Positions 12,000 to 24,539 of a DNA stretch of 64,000 nt are shown piece by piece; within the stretch, counting starts at the first letter, position 1, and every line of letters starts with the position of its first letter. Both the position numbers and the translations under genes were made by a program. The notes beneath the pieces are model-generated. The model had not been told where the DNA came from, searched no databases, and worked only from the letters and a program-made list of their open reading frames with translations. Source of the stretch: Sympetrum striolatum (lineage: Eukaryota > Arthropoda > Insecta > Odonata > Libellulidae); contig OX388345.1 of the NCBI GenBank assembly GCA_947579665.1, positions 73,337,454 through 73,401,453 on the forward strand, written 5' to 3'.

Positions 12000-12465
12000 A
12001 CATAAGCGCTATGCCCTAAAGTGGGTTCAGAGCCTCAATATTCCCAATTTAATGTAATTTGCTTCGTTTCTTGGTAGTTTACCCCACGCTTTATATCACC
12101 TAACATCTGCCTCTGTATTTTCCTCGTATTCTACCCTCAATTCCTTTCTTAAGCAGACACTCTGCCTTCAATATTTAACCCACCCGTTTCCTCTGTCTGC
12201 GCTTAATTACTTCAATTAAACCCTCTCTTACCCAACCATTTCCTGCACCCACGTTAATTTTCCTATCAATCCAACTTACTTCTTCCACTCTACGCCACAC
12301 CCACATCTCGAAAGCTTCCAAACTTTGGATTTCCTTTTAAGGTTCATGTTTAATAATACCAAACATAAAAACACTCCACACCAAGGAGTACCTATTACCT
12401 ATCTTTTCCTGAATCCTTCATCGAGACCTCTCATCATTAGTTCCTTCCCTTCATGAAGGCTTACT
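12000..12465 (-). mobile_element. RTE-like LINE fragment (minus)
   Basis: On the minus strand the reading includes WCGVFMFG, then LEAFEMWVWRRVEEVSWIDR, then EGLIEVIKRRQRKRVG, then KKGIEGRIRGKYRGRC. This is the same C-terminal region as in the copy at 11.1 kb, with frame breaks and stops. It lies tail-to-tail with that copy, only about 260 bases away. The two insertions are independent because they carry different stretches and damage. Confidence 0.85.
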
Positions 12466-12544
12466 TGGTCTAAAAACTCTTACCTTTCGAACATCGTTTT
12501 ATCACCATACACCTCGAGAGAGAATACTATGCAAGTCTGTAAAG

Positions 12545-12785
12545 TATTTAGCCCAAAGGTAGTAGCTTACAGAGAGGAATGACGTTTATTAAGCTGGATA
12601 AGGAGTGAGGCCGTTTGCCCTTGCTTTCCTCACTGAGATAGAATGCTACAAGCGGAACATGTCAACGCAAGTGAAGCACAGTGACTCTATGAGTAACACT
12701 TTTCTTGATATTCCGTAAAGAGAGACTTTGGTTGGTGCAACTATTCACTCATACCTCAGTAGTTTTCATTTCATCACAGCCATGA
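12545..12785 (+). repeat. Dispersed repeat family A, copy 1
   Basis: Shares with 20355-20602 a series of blocks: GGTAGTA, GGATAAGGAGTGAGG, TGCCCTTGCTTTCCTCAC, GAACATGTCAACG, TAACACTTTTCTT, then CATACCTCAGTAGTTTTCAT and CATCACAGCC at the 3' side. It has no coding frame. It may be a SINE or an LINE 3' region; the class is unknown. Confidence 0.7.
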
Positions 12786-14259
12786 TCAAAACTGGGACAA
12801 AAGAAAATGAAAGATATATATTTTTTTTCTCTATCTTGTACCAAATGAAAAATATTCCATTCATCAATATGGTAACAGAAGCATTATGCAAGTAAGAGAT
12901 TTTATCGTCTCTCTCTAAAAAAAGAAAATGAAATGAACGTAAAACTATTTTTGTGGAATAGAGAGCTTGCAGCAAATTCGCAAATCCAGACGTAGAGAAT
13001 AAAAATCTGTTGTTACCCCTGCATCTGCGGCATTTAGATAAGCCCGTCGCAAGAGCCAATGAAAGAGATTTCCCTTAATAAAGCAGTTGTAGGTTCGATA
13101 CCACCGAAAAGCACATCCTTTCATTCCAGGTTGACATTTAAGAACGTCTTTCCACACCACTGACTATCAGGGATGCCGTAATGACGCTAGTCGCAAGCTA
13201 TTAGAAGGGCGCCTTCAGATTTATTGGCCATCTTTAGCTTCGGCGAAGGCGAAATGTCTCCCAGACCGAGATCACGCGGTGATTTCCGTTCATGCCCTCC
13301 CAAGATTCCCCTGTTTTTCAAGCTCTTTCTATCTTGCCACAAATAATGTTTTTTATGGGAGATTTTCCTAATTTTAATTCTGGTCGAGTATACGCAAAAT
13401 GAAGTCGGAGGAGAAAATTTTTGCGTTACCGGAAAACAAATTATCTATGAAAGATAAACTTTCCAATGATTGATTCGTAGAACCCACCATAGATTCAGCA
13501 TAATGGTATAACATTATTATAAACATTCTTCATATTAACGGGACAAAGACAAGAAATGCATAAAGAGATGAAAAAGTTGTTATCTAAGGTGGAAACAGAG
13601 GAATTTCAAGTAAACTGATCCAATGAATCTTGATGGAATGCCATTCTAAGAAATATTTTATTGTAAAAAGATTGAATCTGCCAATTAAATAACTGAACTA
13701 ATCTGTAGTTTTTAACATGTCTTTTATTGATTATTTGTTCTTGTAACTTCATTTATGTTTTATGTTATAACTTTAATTATATAACTATATTCATATTGTA
13801 ATTTTTACTTTAAATTCATGCTGTGCGATTGATATAATCACTTCAATTAAAAAACTTGTGGACTTTATATATTTATTTGCAACCAATTCATACCGTTAAG
13901 AATGGCAGACCACGATATTTCACTCGGTGTGACCAAATCTCTAAAGTTAGTTGCCTATCGGTACTATAGGTACGAGAAAGACTTACTACATTGTAAAACC
14001 GTTCATAACAACAAACTAGAAGCATCGATAAGGTATGGCTAAGTTGTTGAATCATTATTCAGCACTAACATGAAGATGTCCTTCCCTGAACTAGGATCGC
14101 CAAAATAATGTATAAGATTCATAACTATAATGCACAGAGAGGCAAATATATGTGAATTGTAGCGGATAAACAACCCAACTGGGAAATGACCCTCTTTTTA
14201 AAAAAGATGTGAGATACAAGATATTTCAGTAACCCATAAATGTTTCCCCCATCCAGCGA
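12786..14259. other. Noncoding stretch with a possible tRNA-like relic
   Basis: At about 13020-13110 a box A-like TTTAGATAAGCCCG is followed about 55 bases later by GTAGGTTCGATACCACC, which looks like a box B in a T arm. It may be the decayed head of another tRNA-derived SINE. A CpG-richer patch lies at 13170-13330. The rest is AT-rich and empty. Confidence 0.3.
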
Positions 14260-14810
14260 GTTATAGCAACTGTAGTTCGGCGAATTCGAAACAACAACTC
14301 CATAACTAACGGCCGAACTAGACGGGAGCTTCCCGGATAGCGGGCAATATTTTCAAGGGCATCTCGACTCAATTTCGCACCTACCTTGGTCCAAACGGCC
14401 CCATTTATATTTCAGCCATTCCGGAGCGTAGCACCGACCCTTTAATTCCCTTAAAAGCGTACGTTTCCGCTCTTAAAGCAACGAGTACGCGGAATCGAAA
14501 CCCTATATCGAGAGCGATTAAGCCCCAACTCCTAGAATTCGCTTCGGCTTGAATATTTAATGTTCCACGGATCCCACTTAGGCAGAAGTGGATATCGGGT
14601 TTTGGAGAGGTAAGTACTCTCGGAAGTTCCACGTGATAGTAACAGATTTACGACCCTCACCCAAGACTACTAGGAAATACATAGAATATACGGGAAACTT
14701 GGACGGCAGGCATTATGTAGGTATGATTTGGAGCCTACCGTCTGCATTCTATCCAATGAAATCATCTACAACTACCTTGGAAGATGCCTTTGGGGGTGAT
14801 TGCACATGAA
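14260..14810. other. CpG-rich island
   Basis: CpG dinucleotides and G+C are clearly enriched over the flanks. A strong donor-like GAGAG|GTAAGTACT sits at about 14608, and an ATTTCAG acceptor-like site near 14414. However, the frame between them stops, so I do not call an exon. It may be a regulatory or conserved noncoding segment. Confidence 0.4.
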
Positions 14811-15097
14811 TCTACTTCCTTAATTGACTACTCGGAATTACATGCCCTACCCTTCGATCAAACATTTTCCTTAATTCAATTCAGATCGAAAACTCTATAT
14901 TCTGGAACTTTCTACCGGACTCTATAAAATATTCCAGCTCGGTGAGAGTTTTTAAGGTGAAGTTATTTAACTCTCTCTGAACTGCTGATGTTTAACTGAG
15001 TATTTTGTGTTAGATGAGTTGCATCTCGTTTTTCCCTCTCTTGTTGTCTGTATTTAAGTTCTAAATTCTCTGTTACTTATGTTGTTTTTCTTTATAT

Positions 15098-15350
15098 TTC
15101 ATTTTTGTATTTCTCAGGGCATTCTTTTGTTATTTTGAGTTTTCACATATTTTTGTATTTCTTTCGAGATTTATTTGAAAATGTTTGTTTTTGTATTTCC
15201 ACATATTTTTATATTTCTCAGAGCATTCTTTTGTTCTTTTGGCTTCCCGTGATTTTATTTATTTTTGTCGAGACTTTTTTGAAAATGATTGGTTTATTTT
15301 TCGATTTCCATACTTTTTTGTACTCGGAGCATTTCTTGTATTTTGTGTCG
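15098..15350 (+). repeat. T-rich tandem repeat, about 105-bp unit, about 2.4 copies
   Basis: The block TTTCTCAG(G/A)GCATTCTTTTGTT starts units at about 15111 and 15215 and recurs as ACTCGGAGCATTTCTTG at 15322. Intervals between the GCATT sites are 104 and 106 bases. Within each unit follow TTTTTGTATTTC, CGAGA and TTTTTTGAAAATG blocks. The array stays open in two frames and gives Phe-rich hydrophobic translations, an effect of the T-rich repeat and not evidence of a gene. Confidence 0.75.
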
Positions 15351-16708
15351 CTCTTTGGGAACTACCAAGAACATAATACATTATTATTACTGTCGCGAAT
15401 TGTTTGAGGAAAAAATGATTTTTAAAGCGACTTGTTCTAGAATCTACTTCGTAGATCTTCCTCGCAATGGACGAAGAGTCGAAATGACGGATAACAGATA
15501 ATATGGACTACATATTCTGACAACCCATTCCACGCAACTTATCAACTAAATTAAATCTTCGTTTACGTCTTACGTCATTCTAAATATTCCCATCCTGAGT
15601 ACCGAAGCGTCTGAGTAACTTTTTTACGAAGCGTATAGCCTTTCATTGCAATTTTCCAATTCCTGGATACAACACTATTCAGCAAGGTTCATCTCGCTAC
15701 GTATCTCCAAAAAGAATTAAATTCCTGAATCCAATTGATATGTGATAGGCGGAGAACAGATAAAATTTATACCAATGACGAATATTAGCTTGATTCTACG
15801 GGGAATCTTCCTCATTATGCGTTGTAATCTCTTTGTTCTGTTAGCATTCCACTCATCCAAATTTCGTATTCAGGGGGTGTGGGGACTTAATTTTTGAGGA
15901 AGCAAAAAATTCCGGATGTAATAAAGAATAAAATTAGCTTGAAAAAGGTTAGATTAACATTTCTATAAGAAGCTCAAGGAATCGTTAAAAGAATAATAAC
16001 TATCCGTTTATAAGATCGGAATGAAAATAAAAAAAAAACTGTCAATCCACTGCTTTACACGGAAATGGAATATGTAGTACTTAAATTTTTTCCTCTTTAA
16101 ATTCGTCAATGATTTCACTAAATTAATTACAAAAACTTCTCATTTATTCCAACTATAATACCCTCAAATTGTTAAGAAAAATTTAATAGGTGTTATTCAT
16201 TAAAATCATGGAGGATAAGTGACATTAAGTAACACCCCAATAAGTTTATCCTTGTATACAATTTGTGATATAATTCTAATATAATTTCTGACAGTGACAG
16301 ACATTCCCTCGTCACCGGATGCAGACGTAAATGCGTGAACCTCCAAATTGACAAATTTATCAATGCCTTGAATTTTCATGTGGATCTTGGGCATTATTAT
16401 CTCTGTCTCAGCCTACCGGAATAATAATTCGTCTCAATGAATAACGAGCGGGTGAATCAGCGGTTACGAAAATTCGACTTGAGGAAGATATTTGCATACA
16501 ATTTGTTATTTTTTTAAAATCTCTTTCCAGAAATCGTTCATATATGGCAGTGAAATAATCCTATAAATATCACACCTAACCAGTTCAACAAAATTTGCAA
16601 AAATTCTCTGGCGTCGTACGTCTTACGTCATATTTAGTTTTGCTGGGACAATTACGATTTCGGAAAGAGTTGAAGAGAGAAGTGAAACCAGTTGATTATA
16701 TTACTCAC
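15351..16708. other. Noncoding stretch, nothing firm
   Basis: AT-rich. A minus-strand frame at 16206-16394 (starting MPKIHMKIQGIDKF and including FTSASGDEGMSV) has a protein-like composition but no recognised domain. The 15-base TACGTCTTACGTCAT occurs at about 15564 and again at 16617. Confidence 0.3.
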
Positions 16709-16792
16709 TTAGGGAAAAGGTAATAGAAGAGCAGGAGCCTTTTCTTAGCGCGAAATTGGCCAGTATCCAGACGTTTAGTTTGGAAGGCTTAC
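16709..16792 (-). CDS. Candidate internal exon, 84 bp, unrecognised
   Basis: On the minus strand, a long pyrimidine tract (TTTTCTCTTTCTTTTCACAG) precedes this segment, and a strong donor (CTAA|GTGAGTAA) follows it. Only one of the three frames is open through it. It encodes about 27 residues (KPSKLNVWILANFALRKG and SCSSITFSL), with a split codon at each end, and is GC-richer than its flanks. A caution is that its first bases (CAG|GTAAGC) themselves look like a donor, so the site could be an exon end instead. I recognise no domain in so short a peptide. It could belong to the same minus-strand gene as the candidate exon at 52184-52237, but nothing shows that. Confidence 0.3.
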
Positions 16793-16974
16793 CTGTGAAA
16801 AGAAAGAGAAAATACGTCAAACAAAAGCGAAAATACATAAATAACATATGCTTATAACTATAAAAGGTTTCTGTAATAGTATATTCCGTGGCTGTTGAAA
16901 TATGTTTCATTAGGTAATAGGATACAGCGGAGAGAAGTTTCCAATTCTGTTTTACCGCCTATCGAATTTGTTCA

Positions 16975-17140
16975 GTTTTTGACATTGGATAATTTCCTAT
17001 CTCGATTCTTAATTACTTAAATTAAAACCCTCCCCTCTTTAACCACCTCCAGCACCTCTGTGTTTGTTTTTCTATCAATCAACCTCCTTTTCTTCCATTC
17101 TATGGCAAACCACATCTCGAATGCCTCTAATCATATAGAG
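16975..17140 (-). mobile_element. RTE-like LINE fragment (minus)
   Basis: The minus strand reads EAFEMWFAIEW, then RRLIDRKTNTEVLEVVKEGR, then VLI and a stop. This is the 'FEMW.WRR...TNEEVL' segment of the LINE family described at 11.1 kb. The copy is short, 5'- and 3'-truncated, and inactive. Confidence 0.8.
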
Positions 17141-20100
17141 ATACAATAGACGTTAAAAATTGCTGAGTTTATCATTGTACAAAGTCATCTTAAGGGCCAT
17201 AAATCTTCTTATCCAGAGACCAGCAGAATTTTCTTAGTAATTAAATCAAATTTAAGCAAACTCTTGACATCAACCTTACGTATTTCACCTGAAGGGCTTC
17301 AATTTTCAAGAAACTCCAAGGATTTGACACTCCTTCGGTGCTTGGAACCTTATCCCTCATAATCGCTCATGTTAGTGACTCACCGATTTACTTCTAGTTA
17401 CGCAAAAAGAACCGAAGGGCACGTAAAGGTCAACCGGGGAAAAATAGCATATCCAAAATAAAAAAAAACACACTGATATGCTAGCGATAAGTGAATCGCT
17501 TTGTAAATGTACCGCACAAGCAGATAAGGAAAACCATATGGAATTAATTGCGGATGAGGCATTGACCGAGATACTAACACGTCAATGGGAATTCGACGTG
17601 TAATGGGTAGGGATGAATTGTGCATTGATATGCGACGACTTCGACACATTAGGTATTCACCCTCCCTAGAGATTGGCGTCGCTTAAAAGTCGGCGGCACG
17701 CGGCAAAGGGTTGCTAACTGGTGTTGGAATACGACGATAAAAACGGCTCTCCATCGAATTTGCGTCATTAGCGACGGCTACAGAGACGCGTGCGGAACCA
17801 ATGACGCAGGATCTCCACCGAAAACAAAAAACTGGATTGAAATCTTCCCCCGCGCACGGTTGCGGATTATGGAGCTTGCGAAATGTGAAAAGCTTTCAAT
17901 GTGATGAAATTGCCATTCTGCAAACAGAGATGTGCCGCTGAATGTTAGCATGGAATTGTCTGCAGATGAAAGGGGTATTTATAAAATTTGATCGCTCGTC
18001 GGGAAGAAGGTTGGGCCGGGTCATGTGCTGAGGGCATTGTTATAATTCAAATAATGTCAAATAGAAATAAATTTAATAAGTGAAAATTAGGCATATTCAT
18101 ATTTAATATGCTCGGGAAAAAATCAGTGATACTTGTTAGAATCTCTCAATAATTTAATAATATTAAGACAAAATTTGGCGATTCCACAAATTAAAATTTA
18201 GTTTATTTTGTTATACTTAGTATGCTCCTAAATTTTTACCTTCAACTTTTTCTAAAATTTCCCTTTTCTTTTTTATTTAAACTACGGTTATTTAAATTTT
18301 ATCGCCGATGTTTATTTACACCATAAATAAATTATATTTTTATCCCAGACGGCAAGTTGTATGGAAGAGGGAACTTTCTAGTCTCAATCTCGTAAAGACA
18401 TATAAATTATCATTATTATAAAAATAACAAAAATTCATTAAGTGCCGAGCGTAGTGCAATAAAGTTTCATTCGGGAACAATACGAAGTTATATTCCCATT
18501 TCGATAAATCGCCATCAAACATTAAGGATGAAATGAGGAATTTAATCTTCCCCAATACAATGCGTATAAAAAAATCAGCATCAATTTATCTTCCGTAAAT
18601 ATATGAACATATTCAATGGTCTTGATACACTGATATCCACAATCACAAAACAATGTTTAAATCAGTCATAAACTATAAATGAGATAAAACCACATGAACC
18701 TCATGGAGCAAAGCAGTGAAATAAAGTAGTCCATATTCATTATTTTAATCGCAGAAATAAATAAACAATCCTCCACTAACTTTTGATGAATTTCATGAGC
18801 TAAATATTTAGATATGGGTCCTCTAAAAAAGACGGCTATTGATGTATGTACTTGAGGTTCTCATAGTCGGATCATACTAGGATGCAATACCGCCCCTTCT
18901 GATCGATCATAAAGCATTAATTAATTCATAAGCCTTCATTCCACACAAATGGATGGAGAAAGGGCTCTCTACGTGAGAATGATTGATTCGACCTCAGATT
19001 GGCGAGGATAGGCTTAAGTGGGCCACCTAATGACCACCTATGAAATTACCATCATTTTACTTCACATTGATGGAGATAACAAACTAAACAGATCGATCTG
19101 CACTTGAACCAGATTATGGAGAAGAGATTGCTGAATTCATTTAAATGAGAAATAGGTAGTGAAAATTACTATGCAGAAAATGAATAATTAAAGAATAAAT
19201 TATACAAAATGATACTTCATAATGTCCAGAATATGCATTATAGACAGCATAATTATAATCAAAAATGCTACAATTGGACTGATCGTCCGGTAGCAACACA
19301 TATAACGTATTGAGTACATTACATATATTTATAACATAACTACAACACGTGTCAAAAATACTGCAATACAGTCCATAAAACTCTCAGTTACATCTTTAAC
19401 TTAACTCAAAGTATAGATTTATTATTTTAAAACAGCATTCTTACTGTACATCATTAAAAAATATAAAAATTACATATAGCCTTTCACAAACTTATCAACT
19501 ATTTCTCTTACTTCGTAATACAAGTTTTTTCAGGATTTTCAGTAGGCCTTCAAGGCTAATTTCTTGTCACAAAAATAGACAGAATATACTGAATATAAAG
19601 CCACCCCTTTCTAAGTGTCAATATTCAAAGGGGAAATAAATAGACTAAATAGTTATTTTGGAACAACCGTTCGGCACACTACGCACTCCCAGGTTTCAAG
19701 ATGCATTCTCAATTTCCTCCACTTTTGATTCGGAAAAATAATTAGAGAAAATTGGTTAATATTGATAATTTATTCCATTCTGTCCTAAAATGAATTAGGG
19801 CTTAAAAATACTGATAAAACCCCGAATTAAACTTTCAAATCCTAGCCTATGTTATGCATGCTTAACTATTTTCTGCATGAGAAATAAGCCGCTCTTACTA
19901 CAGAAAAATCATGAGTATCAATCGCGTGATAAATTTACGTGGGCGCCAAGTTAAAACGGGGGAATTTCCAGAAATGCGTACCGAAATTATCTCCGACTCA
20001 CGAAATTTCCCCTCTCAATCAAAACCGCGATCGAGGAGTTTTTCAGAGCGTCAAAAATGACAGGAATCTCCGGAATATTAACACGCGGCCCTAAAAAAAA

Positions 20101-20354
20101 TGAAGAGGATTTTATCTCCAGTTTCTCCACCCACACCCATCGTGCGCGTCATCAAGAAAGCAGCTATGCCATGTAAAACGATCCATCCAATCAGATAACA
20201 GGATTATCCGACAGAAATCGATCCGAGGATTGGGATTAGCCGAGGATTTCGGAGATTCGAAAGAGTATTCGGATTAAGCCTCTCTTAATGGCATTTCTCC
20301 ATTGAAAGGGTCTGATCAGCCCTAAGGACGGATGGTGCCTCATCCCCGCTAACA
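17141..20354. other. Long AT-rich stretch with one CpG-rich island
   Basis: The segment at about 17640-17900 is CpG-rich (GGCGTCGC, AGTCGGCGGCACGCGG) and stands out sharply. The remainder, especially 18050-19950, is very AT-rich with only short frames. A second, weaker CpG-richer part lies at 19920-20340. No RNA gene or known repeat was found. Confidence 0.4.
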
Positions 20355-20602
20355 TTGCCTACCAAGAGGTAGTATAAGGAATGATGCATACTAGGCAGGA
20401 TGAGGAGTGAGGTGGTTTCCCTTGCTTCTTCACCAAGCCAGCATACTACGAGCAGAACATGCCAATGTTAGCGAAGAACAAGGACTCCATAGAGTAACCC
20501 TTTTCTTAGCATTCCATAAGGATTTATCCGTAAGACCTTGATCAGTGCAATTCAATCATACCTCAGCAGCTTTCATATCATCACAGCCCACATAAGGCAG
20601 TG
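20355..20602 (+). repeat. Dispersed repeat family A, copy 2
   Basis: Matches copy 1 at 12.5 kb over its length: AGAGGTAGTA, GGATGAGGAGTGAGG, CCCTTGCTTCTTCACC, GAACATGCCAATG, CCATAGAGTAACCC, TTTTCTTAGCATTCC, CATACCTCAGCAGCTTTCAT and CATCACAGCC. Confidence 0.7.
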
Positions 20603-20727
20603 ATAAAGTAGATTAGGTATGGTAGTAGGAAAATTTAAAAGGCAACGAGCTGAAATCACTCTAAGTTTCTAGAAAAGGTAAAAAAATAGGTAAAGCATTT
20701 AAGATTTTGATAAAAGTCTGACGCTAG

Positions 20728-20810
20728 TCCGTCCGTTTTTCCTTGGGATTTTTTCTGGGTGCACGCCCTTAGGCGCAAAAAACCTTTAACCCTTTCCTCA
20801 TAAAATATTT
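20728..20810 (+). repeat. Segment shared with the LINE 3' UTR at 32.1 kb
   Basis: CGTTTTTCCTTGGGATTTTT, then GGGTGCACGCCCTTAGGCGC, then TTTAACCCTTTCC matches 32138-32214 nearly base for base. There the segment follows the C-terminus of a CR1/Jockey-like LINE. This is therefore probably an isolated piece of the same 3' UTR. A small hairpin (GCC-CTTA-GGC) lies in its middle. Confidence 0.65.
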
Positions 20811-21469
20811 TGATTTTCCACAGGGATTAAGCAAAATATAAAAGCTGAATCCTTAACTCCTGCAGCAGGACGCATCTGGATTTGTATACCAAGGTGATAC
20901 TACAAAGTAAGAAGATACATAATATTGAAGTATTACGTTGAACTGAATTATCAGGTAGGTATTATATTGAAGATTTTTAATGTATAATCAAATAGAATAC
21001 ATCACAAATAATGAACTGAATGAATAATGTATTTTGGTATAAAATTCAGTGGCGATATCTTGTGGAAAAACGTCATGATGAAGAAGAACAATTTGTACTT
21101 TAATATAATTTAATTTTTACTCTGTAATTTTATTTTACTTTTGGTATGGTTACAGAGGAAATAAACAATGCTTTGGAGTGTGTAATGGGGATTTAGAAGA
21201 AACCTAAAACTCAGAGAATTAATGGAAACTAAATTAAACATCTTATATGTAATCTAGCCTCATTTAATTTATCGGGAAATGGCGACAGATCCTTATGACA
21301 ACCGCGGGGGCTAATGTTCTAGGATTACAAGAAAAAAGACAGAAGATCTCATGTTTAATTTCAAAAGGCACGATAAAATTAGCAGGAAAATTACCCCAGA
21401 GAAAATCTCGATGATCCATCTTTGGGTTCATAACCCAGGAGATGAAGATAAAAAAATTCGAAAGTTATT
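20811..21469. other. AT-rich noncoding stretch
   Basis: No gene or repeat recognised. Confidence 0.4.
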
Positions 21470-21960
21470 CCCGCCAATTACTTCCCGCCTTTTTTATAAT
21501 TACCGCCACGGCGATAATGGCGGGAACCTTGATGCGTTTCCCCACGGAAGTGCGACGCCTCGAGGAAGTATGCGAAGAGATCGACACCCGAGTTAAACCG
21601 GGGCGAGTGGAAAAAGATGCGTTCACACGGAAGCACAATCGGGTCGCTCACTTTCCCCGGAATTATTCCGGGGGCGCGGGTTACGCGTGCCGATGGCGCG
21701 CTTTTCCCACAATCCAGCGCGCCGGTCATGCTTCCCGCCGCGAGAGAGTCGTAAGAGGCGTATTAAAATGTGGCAGGTTACGAGGTTGCAGGTGTGAGGA
21801 AGATTAAAGCGGGATTCCGACGCGGTGAAAGGGGATTTGCGGTGAGTGACGCGTGTTGAAGTTACGTTCGCTCGCTTCGGAAACGATGTCACGATCGAAT
21901 GGCGTGCTGAAATAGCCGGCAGGTGGTGCTGTCGATGGTCGCTTTGTTGCTGGATGCGAG
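21470..21960. other. Strong CpG-rich island
   Basis: One of the densest CpG segments in the window. It carries TTCCCGCC/GGCGGGAA-type sites, which resemble E2F sites, at about 21468, 21482 and 21520. Frames of 81-121 codons are open on both strands, a common by-product of high GC, and none resembles a protein family. It may be a promoter or a conserved regulatory region. Confidence 0.45.
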
Positions 21961-24539
21961 GCTAAAATTTTATCGAAGGAGATTCTTGAAAATGGTTTGT
22001 TCGTTATTCTGGACTAAAGCAATATTGAAGCTGACAAATAGCGTCTTATAGAACTTGTCACGGCAAGGCCTTATAGGAAGCCATCATTCTTCTATTTCTT
22101 GTTACATGTATTATCCCTCCCTTAATATCAACCTTGATTATAACTTAATGCTGAGTACATAACGTTTAAATGTGAGCTTCATCCCTGATATAGGATAATT
22201 TGAACAATTTTAACGTAAATTTTACACTTTAAAATGTTATAGTTACATGTTATATTAAATGCTTCAATATTCAAATATTTTAGTGAATAAATACCCGAGT
22301 GACGTTTTAACTGTGGCGTAGTGTGGGGTGTTAAATCTTTCTCCCCCAGAGATACCCTTCTCCCAACCGATACGTGCGCAATATGTTATTCATCTTTATA
22401 ACTCTTCAAAAGCTACAAATGGAGCACCTATGAGGAACAACTCAATGGCTTATGCCTTCATACACGAAGATATTCAAGGCATTGCTAATGGTATTCTCCC
22501 AGAACTAAGATCATATACCAAGAAAATTAAATAATAACTTTATTTTTTGTCATATGTATAGTTTTAAAGTTAACTCCACATTAAGAGCAGTGATCTAGAT
22601 GGATTTTTTCCATTAATATTTATGAAAATATCCTCCAAAAGTATTTTTCTGGCTACACCAGCGATTTCAGAACACGATATTTACACAATGACCAGTTCCT
22701 TTTACGCAAAGGCGATCAGCTTCTCTGGAACGAATTAAATTACAATCTATTCAAAATATACGTCATTAAGCACAACTTCGTGATGAATGGAACATCTCAT
22801 TGGCGTGAATGTGATATGTCACGACAACTTCCCTTCAAGTCTGGGCGCTACGAGCCAAGCGTTTGAGTCGCGATCACGAATGTATTGGCAAAGGAAACAG
22901 ATGCCTGTTAAATCAAGGTGAAGGTTCAATCGATACTATTATAGATATAGCTATATTTAATGCACTTTAGAGGTGCTGGCAGGGGGCAACAAAGAGTCGT
23001 AATTTTAAACTTTCCCATCAGCAAACCTTGAACATCAATGTCTCAGAGCGGAAGAGGCGAGGGATATACAATTGTGTTTCTTCGTTATTTAGAATCTATA
23101 CGTAGAAAATAAGTAAACCCTTGAGCTTTAAGTATCTTCCATTAAAAGAAGTAATTTTCCAAAATGTTAAAGTCGTACTCTAATGAAGGCGATGCAATTT
23201 TCTTGAAAAACAAGGACAACTTGAGATCGTAGACCGTGAGAGAAGGCAAGCTGAAAACTGCTCTTTAAGATGGAAAAATCAATTCAATACTTGGAAAGAG
23301 TCTTGTACAATTATGATAATGAACGTCTTTACATGAGCGAGTCAGAGATTAATGGGTCTCCTCATTTATATACTCCTCTAATCCATCGGCTTTAAGGATT
23401 TAAGAAGAAAGAGACAGCGGCAAAAAAATGGATAGAAGAAAAATACTTAGTCGTTATAACCTTTCTGCACTAAAGGAAGAAAAAATTGCATAAAACATAC
23501 GAGAAGGTTATGAAAAAGTAGAGATACCTACTGATAATTGCAAAGAAAACCTACAGAGAATTACCACAACTGAGAAGTAAATACAGCTACTATAGACATA
23601 TCTTTCAATTGTGAAACAAATAAGAGCTGATGACGACAATCAGTTAAAGGCGATTTAAAGAACAACATGTAGTGTAGAATCAGTTATTATCACAGAAAAA
23701 TAATAATATAATGTAATTGCATATAAATTATTATTAAGTATTAGCCAAATGAAACAGTAAGAAACTTGCAATAAAGATCTTACAATTGTAAAAGAGACAG
23801 TACAACTTTCAGACGATTGCTTCTGATGTAATACGTAAAAAGAAGGTACTTATTAACCTTGGGTTACATTAGGGGGTGTGAAGGTTTTGGAGAAGAAGCC
23901 TCTAACCCTGAGGAAGGCAATGGAGTACATCGTTGAAATGGGAGAGAATAGAATGGCGCCAGCATTGATAGAGGAGAAAAGCAGATGGAATTTCAAGCAG
24001 TAGAATTTTTGTCTGCAATGAAATAACATTATTTATTGTAATACGCATTTGAAATTAGTTTCATGCGTAGTATATTACACGAAAAGAAATCACTTATTCA
24101 GGGACACTTTCAAGAAATTAGTCTGCAGGAGTTAAAATTTCTTCAGATATTTAGGGCCTGGTATTAGCTGGTTAACGTGGTGCTTAACTGCAATCTGAAG
24201 ATTAAGCGTACTGGCAATTTTGAGGTACAGCGTGCACTATAATTAAATGCACTTTAAGAGTTGAAACTCAATCAGTCTGATATGTTTGTTAATTATGGTT
24301 TTAAATACCAGCGAAAGTTCTACTATCGATTATTATATGTTTTTTTAGAGTTAGAAAAGTTTAGAATTAATGTGTATTTTATGTATATATTACAATACCG
24401 AGCCTAACAGTTTCTCTATCACGGCTGTAAATTTACTTTAAAATGCAACCATTGAAATTGTATGTAATAGTGTACTACCCAGAAGATTAGCAAGCTATTG
24501 AATAGAGAAAAATGTAAGTATAGAGGAAATATAGTGGTC
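21961..24539. other. Long AT-rich stretch, nothing firm
   Basis: A 68-codon frame at 22328-22534 and a 38-codon frame at about 23890-24003 (LEKKPLTLRKAMEYIVEMGE...) have reasonable amino acid composition, but neither has domain similarity or good splice sites that I can see. No RNA gene was found. Confidence 0.35.

Noticed and set aside
14414..14609. Exon between an ATTTCAG acceptor and a GTAAGTACT donor
   Set aside because: All frames examined meet a stop before the donor.
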